DNA from: Micromonospora costi
GTDB taxonomy: Bacteria; Actinomycetota; Actinomycetes; Mycobacteriales; Micromonosporaceae
DNA: 64,000 bases
Direction of reading: 5' to 3'
NCBI RefSeq assembly: GCF_003626655.1
Contig: NZ_RBAN01000009.1
Span: forward strand, 41,182-105,181
Part shown: piece after piece, positions 50,291 through 59,634 of the stretch
How the letters are laid out: each line of letters starts with the position of its first letter
Position numbering within the stretch: position 1 is the stretch's first letter
Notes under the pieces: model-generated
Database searches by the model: none
What the model was told of the DNA's origin: nothing
The model's input: the letters and a program-made list of their open reading frames with translations, nothing else
Position numbers and translations under genes: made by a program

Positions 50291-52596
50291 CCGTTCTCTC
50301 CCCGGTAGGTCATCGGATCGGTGATCTGAAGCCGCACCTCGCTCACGTGGCCACGGCCCTGCGCGTCGGTCACCCAGGAGTCGTGCGGCGCCGGCAGCAG
50401 CTCGCTGACCACCACCGACACGTCCGCGCCGCTCCTCGCGGCGGCGTCGGCCATCGAGCACAGCGACTGCGCGTACAGCGGGGCGGTCAGGTCGACGTAG
50501 CACGGCTTGACCTCGGTGCCGACCTTCACGAAGACCCGCTCCGGCAGCCCGAGCCGCTGCCGCCACCGGCGGACGGCCAGGAACCGCTCGGCGTCGCCGG
50601 CGACGCCCGCGAGCCCGCTCGCCCCGACCGTGGTCCGCCACGTGCGCCGGGCCACCACGAGCCGGTCGATGGTTATCCGGGGCGTGTGCGGGGCCGGCGC
50701 GACCAGCTTGAAGCTGTCCAGCAGCAGCGGGCCGAGCAGCTGCCCGAAGATCTCCACGAGCGGCCACCGGCTGCCGTCCGGCAGCACGGCGACCAGGTCG
50801 TCCCCGTCCGGTTCCACCCGCACCGCGGCCGACGGGACGAGCCGGTCGACGTCGGCGCCGCGGGCGGTGTCGAGGCCGATCTCGCGGTCGGCCGGGCCGG
50901 TCGTCGCGTAGGTGGTGCGGGTGGTGACCCGGGGAAAGCCCTCCGGGTAGACCACCCGCGCCCGGGACGGCCCCAGGTCGGCGTCGAACGCGGCGCGCAG
51001 CGCCACCGGGTCGGGGTGGAACGGCGTGAGGACCGCGCTGTCGAACGGCAGGTACGCCGGGTGCAACTCGCCGAGCACGAGCAGGAACTCGCCGCGGTTG
51101 ACGGCGGCGACGTCCGGGGCGCTGATCTGCACGTCCGGGCTGTGGATGCGGGCCGACGGCCAACCCGGGCCCGCCGCCGCGAAGACGGTCGCGGCCCGCC
51201 CGGCGAGGTCGGCGCTGCGCAGCCGCAGCTCCGGTTGGTCGGGCGCCACCGCGTCGAGGCCGAACAGGTCCGCCCAGCGGGCGGTGAACCGTGCGCTGGT
51301 CGCGGCGAGCGGGCCGTCCGGGGCGAGCAGCAGCCCCTGCGCCAGCGGCCAGACGTCGGCCAGCCGGACCGGGCCGTCGCCGGCCAGCTCCGCGTACAGG
51401 TCGTCGAGGAGGCGGCGCATCGCCGCGCCGGTCTCGGCGGTGAGCCAGCGGGCGGCCTGGAGCACGATCGCCAGCGGCGGGGCGAGGGCGTCCAGCACCG
51501 CCGACCCGACGGTGACGTCGAGGTCCCGGGCGGTCTCCTCGTAGAGCACGGTGCGGCCCGCGTACATCTGACCGGCGTGCCGGGTCGCCGGCCGCCCGGT
51601 GACCGCGGTGAACTCGGCGTTCAGCGCGGCGAGCGCCGCGCCCAGCCGGTCCGCGTCGCCCGACGCGGCGGCCACCGCGTCCCGGGCCGCGCACAGCCGG
51701 TCGAAGTCCCCGGTCACCGCGGCGCGCAACGCCGGGTCGCCGATCGCGGCGAGCCGGTCCCGCAGCACCTGCTCGGCACGCGGGCTGATCGGCAGCGTGG
51801 CGTCCCAGGTGAGCAGGGCCCGTTCGACGAGCCGGTCGAGCAGCAGGAAGCCGTCGGCCTCGGAGCGCAGGCCGCTGTCGGCGTCGGCGCGGGCGCGCGC
51901 GACCACCGTCGCGGCCGGTGTCCGGCCGTCGCAGTACGCCAGCAGCCGCGCCTCGGCGGCGCTCACCTCCACCGGGGGGTGCGGCGGCCGGTGCAGCTGC
52001 CGTCCCGACACGCTGAGGTGCGGCGGCACCGCGGGCGCCCACCAGCGGCGTACGGCCGGGTCGTCGGCGAGCCGGTCGGCGTACGCGATCAGCGCCCACG
52101 CCTCGAAGTGGACCTCCCGACGGGCCACCAGGCCCGGCCCGGGGCGCAGCCGCGTGGCCGGGTCGTCCGGGTCGAGGCGGCCCCAGCAGACCGGGCCGAA
52201 GAAGCCGATGGTCTCCGCCTTGCCGCAGTAGCGCTGCCAGTACCGCAGGAGGGTCGACTCGCGCGTGCGCCGACGCCAGTTCCGCGCCGCCGGGTCGGTC
52301 CGCAGCAGCCCGTCCAGCGCGACCAGCATGTCCGGGTTCTGCCAGGTGACCGCCTCGCGCAGCAGCGGGTCGGCGGCGATGGCGTCGGCCCGCGCGGACG
52401 CGTCGAGCTGGGCCGACCGGAAGGCCTTGTCGAACACGTCCGGGGTGCCCTCGCCGTCGAGCAGCGCGTCGGCCGCCGCGGCGGCCTCCGGTGCGGCGAA
52501 CGTCTCCAGCCCGGCGGCCGGGAAACCGGCGGTGCGCAGCACGACGTCGCGCCAGACCCACCAGCCCGTGTCGCCGAGCGGGATCCGGTGGCTCAC
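50287..52596 (-). CDS. LanB-type (lantibiotic dehydratase N-terminal domain) protein
   Basis: 769 residues. The segment LLRYWQRYCGKAETIGFFGP corresponds to the RxS.RPTPFGLFAG core of LanB enzymes; RFLAVRRWRQRLGLPERV near the end and EVKPCYVDL are further landmarks of the glutamyl-transfer domain. The separate elimination domain (SpaB_C) is absent, as in stand-alone aminoacyl-tRNA-dependent relatives. It shares long blocks with the LanB half of the preceding gene (PLGDTGW.VWRD, GQMYAGRT, VLGELH, TP.HPD), so the two arose by duplication. Coupled on both sides by GTGA overlaps to NRPS genes, with no precursor peptide nearby. Likely role: tRNA-dependent aminoacylation of a carrier-bound intermediate (inference). 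Confidence 0.8.
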   Translation of the reverse strand: MSHRIPLGDTGWWVWRDVVLRTAGFPAAGLETFAAPEAAAAADALLDGEGTPDVFDKAFRSAQLDASARADAIAADPLLREAVTWQNPDMLVALDGLLRTDPAARNWRRRTRESTLLRYWQRYCGKAETIGFFGPVCWGRLDPDDPATRLRPGPGLVARREVHFEAWALIAYADRLADDPAVRRWWAPAVPPHLSVSGRQLHRPPHPPVEVSAAEARLLAYCDGRTPAATVVARARADADSGLRSEADGFLLLDRLVERALLTWDATLPISPRAEQVLRDRLAAIGDPALRAAVTGDFDRLCAARDAVAAASGDADRLGAALAALNAEFTAVTGRPATRHAGQMYAGRTVLYEETARDLDVTVGSAVLDALAPPLAIVLQAARWLTAETGAAMRRLLDDLYAELAGDGPVRLADVWPLAQGLLLAPDGPLAATSARFTARWADLFGLDAVAPDQPELRLRSADLAGRAATVFAAAGPGWPSARIHSPDVQISAPDVAAVNRGEFLLVLGELHPAYLPFDSAVLTPFHPDPVALRAAFDADLGPSRARVVYPEGFPRVTTRTTYATTGPADREIGLDTARGADVDRLVPSAAVRVEPDGDDLVAVLPDGSRWPLVEIFGQLLGPLLLDSFKLVAPAPHTPRITIDRLVVARRTWRTTVGASGLAGVAGDAERFLAVRRWRQRLGLPERVFVKVGTEVKPCYVDLTAPLYAQSLCSMADAAARSGADVSVVVSELLPAPHDSWVTDAQGRGHVSEVRLQITDPMTYRGENG

Positions 52597-55500
52597 CGCG
52601 CCACCTCCGCTTCTTCGGCGTCCACGATGTGCAACCGCAGTTCGCTGAAGTAGCGCCGGCCGTGCGCGTCGGGCACCCAGGCGTCGTCGGGGGTGGGCAG
52701 CATCTCGCTGACCACCAGGGAGGTGGCGTCGCCGCCGTCGGCGCGGGCGGCCCGCACCATGGCGCAGAACATGTTGGCGAACGCCGGGCTGCTCAGGTCG
52801 ACGAAGCACGGTTTGGTCTCGGTGCCGAGCTTCGCGTAGACCCACTCCGGCAGGCCGAGCCGGCGGCGCCAGCGGCGGACGGCCAGGAACCGCTCCCGCT
52901 CCCCGGTCACCGTGCCCAGGCCGCACTCCCCGACCGTGGTACGCCACGTCTGCCGCGCCACCACCAGCCGGTCCAGGGTGATCCTGGGCGTGTACGGCGC
53001 GGCGGCCACCAGCTTGAACCCGTCGACGGCGTGCGCGGCGAGCAGGCCGGAGAAGACCTCGGTCAGCGGCCAGCGCTGGCCGTCCGGTGCCGTCGCGACC
53101 AGCCGGCCGGCGTCGTCGGTGACGGCGAGCGCGACCGTGGGCAGCACCCGCGCCGGGTCGGCGCCGGGCGCCGGCAGGAACGCCAGCTGCCGGTCCGTGG
53201 GGCCGATCAGCGCCTCCGCGACCCGGCTGGTGCGCCGGGGCCAGTCGGTGGGGAACAACAGCCGGATCCGCCGCTCCCCCAGGTCCTCGGCGAGGGCGGC
53301 GCGCAGCCGCTCCACGTCCGGGTGCGACGGGGTGAACACCTGGCAGTCGAAGGACGGCCAGGCGGTGTGCAGCTCCCCGAGCACCACGGTGTAGTCGCCG
53401 CGTGCGAGGGCCGCCGCGTCGGCCGCGCAGATCTGCAGGTCCGGGCTGTGCAGCCGGCCGTTGCTCCAACCCGGGTGGACGGTTGGGAACACCTCGGCGA
53501 CCCGCGCCGCCAGGTCGGCCGCCCGCAGCCGCACGTCGGTGGTCCCGTCGGGCAGGGCGTCGAGCCCGAACAGGCCCGCCCACCGGCCGGCGAACTCCGC
53601 GGCGACCGCGTCCACGGGTCGCTCGCCGTCGCCCCAGAACATCCCCTGCACCAGGAACCACAGGTCGGACAGGGCCACCGGGCGGTCGCCGGCCTCGGCG
53701 CGCAACTCGTCGTACAACTCGCGGAACACCGCGCCGTACGCGTCCTCCAGCGCCGCGGCCAGCCAGCGGGCGGCCTGGAGCAGCACGCCGAGCGGCGCGG
53801 CGACGCCGTCCAGCAGCGACGCGCCGAACACCACGTCGAGGTCCCGGCTGGTGTCCTCGTAGCAAAGCGTGCGGCCCGCGTACATCTGGCCCTCGCGGCG
53901 GCGCGGCGGCTGGCCGGTCAGCGCCGTGAACGTCGCGTCGAGGCCGTCGAGCGCGGCGCGCAGCCGGTCCGGGTCACCGGCCGCGTCGGCGACGGCGTCG
54001 CGGGCCGCGCAGAGCCGGTCGAAGCCGGCCCGGGCGGCCTCCCGCGCGACCGGGTCGCCGACGGACGCGATGCGCTCCCGCAGCACGCCTTCGGCCTCCG
54101 GGCTGACCGGCAGGGCGGCGTCCCAGGTGATCAGCTCGCGCTCCACGAGCCGGTCCAGCAGCGCGTACCCGTCCTCCGGCCGGCGCAGCCCGACGGCCGG
54201 GTCGGTGACGAGGTCGCGGGCCGCGCGACGGCCGTCGGCGGCGGCCAGGAGCGCCGCCTCGACCGGGGAGAGCGCCACCGGCGGCCGGCCGGGTCGCAGC
54301 ACCGCGCGGTCGACGAGGCGCAGGTGCGCGGCCAGCCTCGGCGGCCACCAGGAGCGCACCGCGAGGTCGCGGCCGACGTGATCGGCGTACGCCGTCAGCG
54401 CCCACGACTCGAACCACACCCAGCGGCGGCGGGTGAGCGCCGCGCCGGGGCGCACCTCGGCGGCGTCCGGCCGGGTCGGGTCGACGGTGGCCCAGCAGGC
54501 CGGGCCGAAGAAGCCGACCGTCTCGTTCTTGCCGCAGTACCGCTGCCAGTACTTGAGCAGGGCGCGTTCCCGGTCCCGCCGGCGCACGTTGCGGGGCGCG
54601 TCCGGGCCGCCGCGGCGCAGCCCGTCGAGGGCGAGCATCGCGTTGCGGTTCTGCCAGATGACCGCCTCGCGCAGCAGCGGGTCACCGGCCAGCTCGGTCA
54701 ACCGGCGGCCGGCAGCCGTGACCGCCTCGGCGAACTCCTTGTCGAACTGCTCCTCGCCGGCGCCGGTGGAGAGCAGCTCGTCGGCGGCCGCCGCGGCGTG
54801 CGGGGCGGAGAGCATGGTGAGCCCGTCGGCGGGGAAGCCGGTGGTGCGCAGGATGGCGTCCCGCCAGACCGACCAACCGGTGTCGCCCAGCGGGACGCGG
54901 TGCCCGCCGGCCCGGCCGGCGGGTGCGGCGGTGCCGCTGCGGGCCGCGGTGCTGGTGCCGGCCGCGGTGCCGGTGCTCGTGCCGGCCGCGGTGCCGCTGC
55001 GGGCGGTGTCGGCGGCGGCGGCGTCGGCAACGGCGGCGTCGAGGTCGGTGCGGATCGTGGTGAGCAGGTCGTCGAGCGCGTCGTGCAGGAAGAAGTGCCC
55101 GCCGTCGATCTCGTGCAGGGTGAAGCCGGCCGCGCTGTGCTCCCGCCAGGCCGCGCTGTGCTCCCGGGTCACCGCACGGTCGTGGCGGCCGGTGAACACG
55201 ACGATCGGCACCGGCAGCGGCTCGCCCGGGACGTAGCGGTAGCCGTCCACACGCCCGAAGTCGGCACGCAGCAGCGGCAGCAGCAGCTCCACCAGCTCGG
55301 GGTGGTCGAGCACCTCGGCGGGAAGGCCGCCGCCCACGCCGAGCCGGCGCAGCAGCTCGTCGTCGTCCACCCGGGACAGGCCGTCGAACAGGCTGGGAGC
55401 GGTGACGTGCGGGGCGCGGGCCCCGCCGACGTAGAGGCGCAGCGGCAGCGGCTGACCCTGCCGGCGCAGCTCGCGGACCACCTCGAACCCGAGCCGGCCG

Positions 55501-55757
55501 CCCATCGAGTGCCCGTAGAGGGCGTACGGGCCGGTGGCCCGACCCGCGATGGCGCGCGCCACGTCGGCCACCTCGAACCGCGGGTCCTCGGTGATCCGGT
55601 TCTCCCGCCCCGGCAGCTGTACCGGCAACACCTCGACGTCCGGGCCGAGGCCGTCCTGCCAGCGGCGAAACGCGCTGGCGCCGGCGCCGGCGTACGGCAG
55701 GCAGAAGAGCTGGACCGGCGCCGCGTCACGGCCTCCGGGCGAGACGAACCAGTTCAC
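52593..55757 (-). CDS. Thioesterase - LanB-type fusion protein
   Basis: 1054 residues. Residues 1-240 are a type II thioesterase: FCLPYAGAGASAFRRW, nucleophile GHSMGG near 84, and GGHFFLHD near 222. A 45-residue Gly/Thr/Ala/Ser linker with repeated GTAAGTST follows, then a complete LanB-type glutamyl-transfer-like domain (GDTGWSVWRD, YWQRYCGKNETVGFFGP, GQMYAGRTLCYED, RFLAVRRWRRRLGLPEW, ETKPCFVDL). I know of no described protein with this pairing. Type II thioesterases clear or cut acyl groups from carriers, so the fusion ties the LanB activity physically to carrier-bound chains. GTG at 55757 overlaps the A-T-KS stop. Confidence 0.85.
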   Translation of the reverse strand: MNWFVSPGGRDAAPVQLFCLPYAGAGASAFRRWQDGLGPDVEVLPVQLPGRENRITEDPRFEVADVARAIAGRATGPYALYGHSMGGRLGFEVVRELRRQGQPLPLRLYVGGARAPHVTAPSLFDGLSRVDDDELLRRLGVGGGLPAEVLDHPELVELLLPLLRADFGRVDGYRYVPGEPLPVPIVVFTGRHDRAVTREHSAAWREHSAAGFTLHEIDGGHFFLHDALDDLLTTIRTDLDAAVADAAAADTARSGTAAGTSTGTAAGTSTAARSGTAAPAGRAGGHRVPLGDTGWSVWRDAILRTTGFPADGLTMLSAPHAAAAADELLSTGAGEEQFDKEFAEAVTAAGRRLTELAGDPLLREAVIWQNRNAMLALDGLRRGGPDAPRNVRRRDRERALLKYWQRYCGKNETVGFFGPACWATVDPTRPDAAEVRPGAALTRRRWVWFESWALTAYADHVGRDLAVRSWWPPRLAAHLRLVDRAVLRPGRPPVALSPVEAALLAAADGRRAARDLVTDPAVGLRRPEDGYALLDRLVERELITWDAALPVSPEAEGVLRERIASVGDPVAREAARAGFDRLCAARDAVADAAGDPDRLRAALDGLDATFTALTGQPPRRREGQMYAGRTLCYEDTSRDLDVVFGASLLDGVAAPLGVLLQAARWLAAALEDAYGAVFRELYDELRAEAGDRPVALSDLWFLVQGMFWGDGERPVDAVAAEFAGRWAGLFGLDALPDGTTDVRLRAADLAARVAEVFPTVHPGWSNGRLHSPDLQICAADAAALARGDYTVVLGELHTAWPSFDCQVFTPSHPDVERLRAALAEDLGERRIRLLFPTDWPRRTSRVAEALIGPTDRQLAFLPAPGADPARVLPTVALAVTDDAGRLVATAPDGQRWPLTEVFSGLLAAHAVDGFKLVAAAPYTPRITLDRLVVARQTWRTTVGECGLGTVTGERERFLAVRRWRRRLGLPEWVYAKLGTETKPCFVDLSSPAFANMFCAMVRAARADGGDATSLVVSEMLPTPDDAWVPDAHGRRYFSELRLHIVDAEEAEVAR

Positions 55758-58700
55758 CGTGCGCCTTTCTGAGGAGGGTCGATCCAGTAGCGCTGCCGCT
55801 GGAACGGGTAGGTCGGCAGGCCGGTGCGCCGCACACCGCCCTCGGGGTGCAGCGCCGTCCAGTCCACGTCCCGGCCGGCCACCCACGCCGCGGCCAGCTC
55901 GCGCAGCTCTGCGGGCTCCCCGGCCCCGGCCACCCGGGCGCCGGTCTCCAGCAGGTCGTCGAGGGCGGCCACGGCACCGGCCAGGTCGGTGGCGACCACG
56001 GCCGCGCGGTGGTCGAGGGCGCGCCGGCCCAGGGCCAGCGTGGCCGCCACCTCGGGCAGCGCGGGCGCGGCGCCGGCCAGGTGCCGCCGCAGCCGGGACA
56101 GCGCGTCGCGCAGCGCGGCTGGCGTACGCGCCGACACCGGCAGCAGGTGCGCGGCGGCCGGCGGCCCGTCTACCGGGTCCACCGGCGGCGGCTGTTCGAC
56201 CACCACGTGCGCGTTGGTGCCGCCGAGCCCGAACGAGCTGACCCCGGCGACCCGGCGCGGCGCCTCGGGCCAGTCCCGCACCTTCGTGGGGACGTAGAAC
56301 GGGCCGCTGGCCAGGTCGATCTCCGGGTGTGGGCGGGTGTAGTGCAGGTTCGGCGGGATCACGCCGTGCTGCACGGCGAGCACCGCCTTGATGAGCCCGG
56401 CGATGCCCGCGCCGGCGTCCAGGTGCCCGATGTTGGTCTTGACCGAGCCGAGCGCGCAGGTCTCGGCCGGGCCGCCCGCGTACACCTCGTGCAGCGCGGC
56501 CACCTCGATGGCGTCACCGAGTGGGGTGCCGCTGCCGTGCGCCTCGATGAACCGCACCTCGCCCGGCGCCACCTCCGCGGCCGCGAGCGCGTTCGCCACG
56601 GCGGCGGCCTGCCCGGCGGGGCCGGGCACCGCGAAGCCGGCGCGGTCCGGGCCGTCGTTGGTGACCGCCCAGCCGGGCAGGATCGCGTAGATCCGGTCAC
56701 CGTCGGCCTGGGCGTCGGCGAGCCGGCGCAGCGCGACCACCCCGGCGCCGGAGCCGAAGCCGGAGCCGCTGGCCGCCTCGTCGAAGGCACGGCACCGCCC
56801 GTCGGGCGAGGCGAGACCGCCGGGGGTGTGCCGGTAGCGGGGCCAGGTGACGTTGACGCCTCCGGCGAGGGCGATGTCGCACTGGTAGTCGGCGAGGCTC
56901 TGCGCCGCGAGGCAGACCGCGACCAGGGAGCTGGAGCAGGCGCTCTGCACGGCGACCGCCGGCCCGGTCAGCCCCAGCCGATACGCCACCTGCCCGGGCA
57001 GGTGGTCGGTGAACTGCCGGCCGATCAGCCGGGCCTCCCAGTCGTCCGGGTCGACGTCACCGACGACGGCCGGGTTGTCCATGAGGTGGAACAGGAAGTA
57101 GCGGTTGGCGGAGGTCGCCGAGAACACGCCGACCAGCCCGGGGAAGCGGGTGGGGTCGTGGCCGGCGTCCTCGAGGGCCTCCCAGGCGGTCTCGAGGAAC
57201 AGGCGGTGCTGCGGGTCGGTACGCGCGGCCTCCTGCTCGCCGAACGCGAAGAACTCCGCGTCGAAGTCGGCGACCCCGTCGAGCCGGCCGGCGGCCCGTA
57301 CGTGCCGGGGGTCGGACCGCAGCGCCGGCCCGATGCCGAGCGCCGCCAGCTCGGCGTCGGTGTGATCGTGAATCGCGTCGACGCCCGCGCAGAGGTTCCA
57401 CCAGAAGGTCGCCACGTCGGGGGCACCGGGGAAACGGCCGGCGAGGCCCACCACCGCGATCTCGTCGCCGGTGTACTCGCGGGCGGCGGCCGACGGCGCG
57501 GGCGGGGCGGCCAGCGCGGGGACCGGCGCCCGGTCCGCCACCGGTGGATCGTCGAGCAGCCGCGCCAGCGCCGCGATCGTGGGGTGCTCGAAGAGGCGCA
57601 GCATCGGCAGCCGTATGCCGAACCGCTCGGCGATGCGCTGCTGCACCTGGCCGAGCAGAAGCGACTGGCCGCCGACGTCGAAGAAGCTGTCGGTGCGGCC
57701 GACGGCCGGGCGGCCGAGCACCCCGCACCAGATGTCGTGCACGGCCCGCTCGGTCGGCGTCGCCGGGCCCGCGCCTTCCGGCACCACCGGGGCCGGGTCG
57801 GGCAGCGCCCGCTCGTCGATCTTTCCGGTGACGGTGAGCGGGAACTCGTCGACCGCGACGACGGCGCGCGGCAGCGCGTAGTCGGGCAGGTGGCGGGCCA
57901 GCGCGGCGCGCAGGGCGGCCGGGGCCAGCGGGCCGGCGGCCGGGCGTACGTACGCCAGAAGCTCGCCGTCGCGGGCGATGGCCCGCGCCCCGGCGACACC
58001 CGGATCGGCGACGAGGAGGGCCTCGATCTCGGTCAGCTCGACCCGGAAGCCGCGCACCTTGACCTGCCGGTCGAGCCGGCCCAGGCAGACCAGCTCACCG
58101 GTGGGCAGCCGCTCGCCGAGATCACCCGTGCGGTACGCGGGCACGCCGTCGGCGTCGGTGAAGAACCGGTCGCTGTCCCGGTCGAGGTAGCCGGGCGCGA
58201 GGTGGGGGCCGCGCACCACGATCTCGCCGTTGTCTGCGAGGCGCAGCTGGTAGCCGGGGAGCGCGGTGCCGATCGGCAGCGGGCCGGCGGCGCCCGGGTC
58301 GGCCTCGGCGAGCGGCAGCGCGTACCGGGCCGCGAACGTCATCTCCGTGGCGCCGTACCCGTTGACCAGCAGACAGCCGGGGGCGAAACGGCCCCGGCCG
58401 CGCGCCGCGTCGGCGTGGGTGGCCTGCTCGCCACCGAGCAGCACCACACGGACCCGGTCGAGCCGCTCGACGCCGGGGGTGTCGAGCAGGAAACGGTAGA
58501 CGGTCGGGGTCGAGTGGTAGACGGTCACGCCGTGCCGGGCGAGCTGCTCGACGGCGTGGGCGAGGCCGTGCCGTCTCAGATCGACGGGGACGACGGCGGC
58601 GCCGGTGAGCAGCGCCGGGTAGAGGTCGGGGATGGCCGCGTCGAAGCTGAACGAGGCGAGCAGGCTGAGCCGGTCGGCGGGGCCGAGGTCGAGCGTGTGG

Positions 58701-59308
58701 ATCTGGTTGCGCACCACGTGCAGCAGGTTGCGGTGGGTCTGCCCGACCGCCTTGGGCACGCCGGTCGAGCCCGAGGTGAACAGCACGTACGCGAGCGCGT
58801 CCGGGTCGACGGGAACCGGCCGCAGCGGCGCGGGCCGCGGGTCGTCCACGACGACGACGCGCGGGGCGGACACGTCGGCGCCGAGCGCGGCGGAGGCGTC
58901 GGCGCCGTGCGGGGCGGAGGCGTCGGCGCCGTGCGGGGCGGAGGCGTCGGCGCCGAGCGCGCGGGCGAGGTCCTCGTGCTCGGCCCCACAGAGGACGGTG
59001 GTCACCTCCGCGGTCGCGAGCATGTGCCGCAGCCGCGCCGGCGGGAAGTTCGGGTCCAGCGGCACGTACGCGCACCCGGCGGCCAGCGTGCCGAGGATGG
59101 CGGCGATGGTCCGGGGGCCGTGCGCGGTCAGCAGCGCGACCCGGTCACCCGCGCGCGCCCCGGCCCCGAGCAGCGCATCCGCGTACCCACCGGCCAGACC
59201 GGCCAGCTCGGCGTAGCTGAGCTGCTGGGTCTCACCGAGGACGGCGGCGTGGTCGGGGCAGGCGGCAGCGACATCGCCGAAGCGATGGATCAGCGTCTCG
59301 TTCGCCAT
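55754..59308 (-). CDS. Hybrid NRPS/PKS loading protein A-T-KS
   Basis: First operon gene, 1184 residues. A domain (FTSGSTGVPKAV near 174; pocket D-A-P-H-L-G-G-F-A-K, an unusual code with the amino-acid-binding Asp kept), carrier (VGGQSLLLGQ near 541), and KS from about 616 with Cys791 (SACSSSL), HGSGT and NIGH. The KS is followed by linker sequence ending PTYPFQRQRYW, which normally closes an AT domain, but no AT or carrier is present. Near residue 130 an 8-residue repeat (GADASAPH) occurs in four forms. ATG 59308 is used; TTG 59356 in frame is possible. Leader region 59309-59634. Confidence 0.9.
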   Translation of the reverse strand: MANETLIHRFGDVAAACPDHAAVLGETQQLSYAELAGLAGGYADALLGAGARAGDRVALLTAHGPRTIAAILGTLAAGCAYVPLDPNFPPARLRHMLATAEVTTVLCGAEHEDLARALGADASAPHGADASAPHGADASAALGADVSAPRVVVVDDPRPAPLRPVPVDPDALAYVLFTSGSTGVPKAVGQTHRNLLHVVRNQIHTLDLGPADRLSLLASFSFDAAIPDLYPALLTGAAVVPVDLRRHGLAHAVEQLARHGVTVYHSTPTVYRFLLDTPGVERLDRVRVVLLGGEQATHADAARGRGRFAPGCLLVNGYGATEMTFAARYALPLAEADPGAAGPLPIGTALPGYQLRLADNGEIVVRGPHLAPGYLDRDSDRFFTDADGVPAYRTGDLGERLPTGELVCLGRLDRQVKVRGFRVELTEIEALLVADPGVAGARAIARDGELLAYVRPAAGPLAPAALRAALARHLPDYALPRAVVAVDEFPLTVTGKIDERALPDPAPVVPEGAGPATPTERAVHDIWCGVLGRPAVGRTDSFFDVGGQSLLLGQVQQRIAERFGIRLPMLRLFEHPTIAALARLLDDPPVADRAPVPALAAPPAPSAAAREYTGDEIAVVGLAGRFPGAPDVATFWWNLCAGVDAIHDHTDAELAALGIGPALRSDPRHVRAAGRLDGVADFDAEFFAFGEQEAARTDPQHRLFLETAWEALEDAGHDPTRFPGLVGVFSATSANRYFLFHLMDNPAVVGDVDPDDWEARLIGRQFTDHLPGQVAYRLGLTGPAVAVQSACSSSLVAVCLAAQSLADYQCDIALAGGVNVTWPRYRHTPGGLASPDGRCRAFDEAASGSGFGSGAGVVALRRLADAQADGDRIYAILPGWAVTNDGPDRAGFAVPGPAGQAAAVANALAAAEVAPGEVRFIEAHGSGTPLGDAIEVAALHEVYAGGPAETCALGSVKTNIGHLDAGAGIAGLIKAVLAVQHGVIPPNLHYTRPHPEIDLASGPFYVPTKVRDWPEAPRRVAGVSSFGLGGTNAHVVVEQPPPVDPVDGPPAAAHLLPVSARTPAALRDALSRLRRHLAGAAPALPEVAATLALGRRALDHRAAVVATDLAGAVAALDDLLETGARVAGAGEPAELRELAAAWVAGRDVDWTALHPEGGVRRTGLPTYPFQRQRYWIDPPQKGAR
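58864..58962. repeat. 24-bp in-frame repeat inside the A domain gene
   Basis: Four units coding for GADASAPH-like octapeptides in a surface loop between A-domain motifs A2 and A3. Two units are identical in DNA, so the expansion is recent. Confidence 0.8.
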
Positions 59309-59634
59309 GTCAGAACGCGCGCACTCCACAAAGGACTTTCGCGCAGAGTTCGACAACCGTGATCATGATCCCCCCCAGGACTTCACAATGGAAGCAGCAT
59401 AGGGCTCGATGCCTGGGCCGAAAGATCATCGATGAGAGTCCGGCCGAAGGGCCGATCGGCGCCTCGGTCGACGGGCCGCGTAAACGGTCCGATCATCCGG
59501 CTACCGATTAGAGGAATTACCGCATACGCCGGTACTGGCAAGTAATCTTACGGTTGTTAAGACGCCTGACCGGCAAATTTCCCACAAGGTGGGCGCATGT
59601 CGGACCTTGGACAGGATGGGTCGGGCTGGCCCGC
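59309..59634 (-). promoter_or_regulatory. Leader/promoter region of the biosynthetic operon
   Basis: 326 bases without a gene, clearly more AT-rich than the rest (runs such as AGTAATCTTACGGTTGTTAA and AATTACCGCATACG). It carries the palindrome TCATCGATGA (59426-59435) and minus-strand TAAGAT and TATGCG stretches that could be -10 elements. As the only sizeable gap before nine coupled genes, it should hold the main promoter. No exact start can be set. Confidence 0.5.

Noticed and set aside
50290..52561. Long N-terminal extension of the A-T-C-T NRPS frame
   Set aside because: That stretch is an out-of-frame shadow of the LanB-type gene; the true start is the GTG overlapping its stop at 50290.
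50287..55757. Lanthipeptide cluster
   Set aside because: There is no precursor peptide, cyclase, elimination domain or leader protease, and the genes are coupled to NRPS/PKS genes on both sides.
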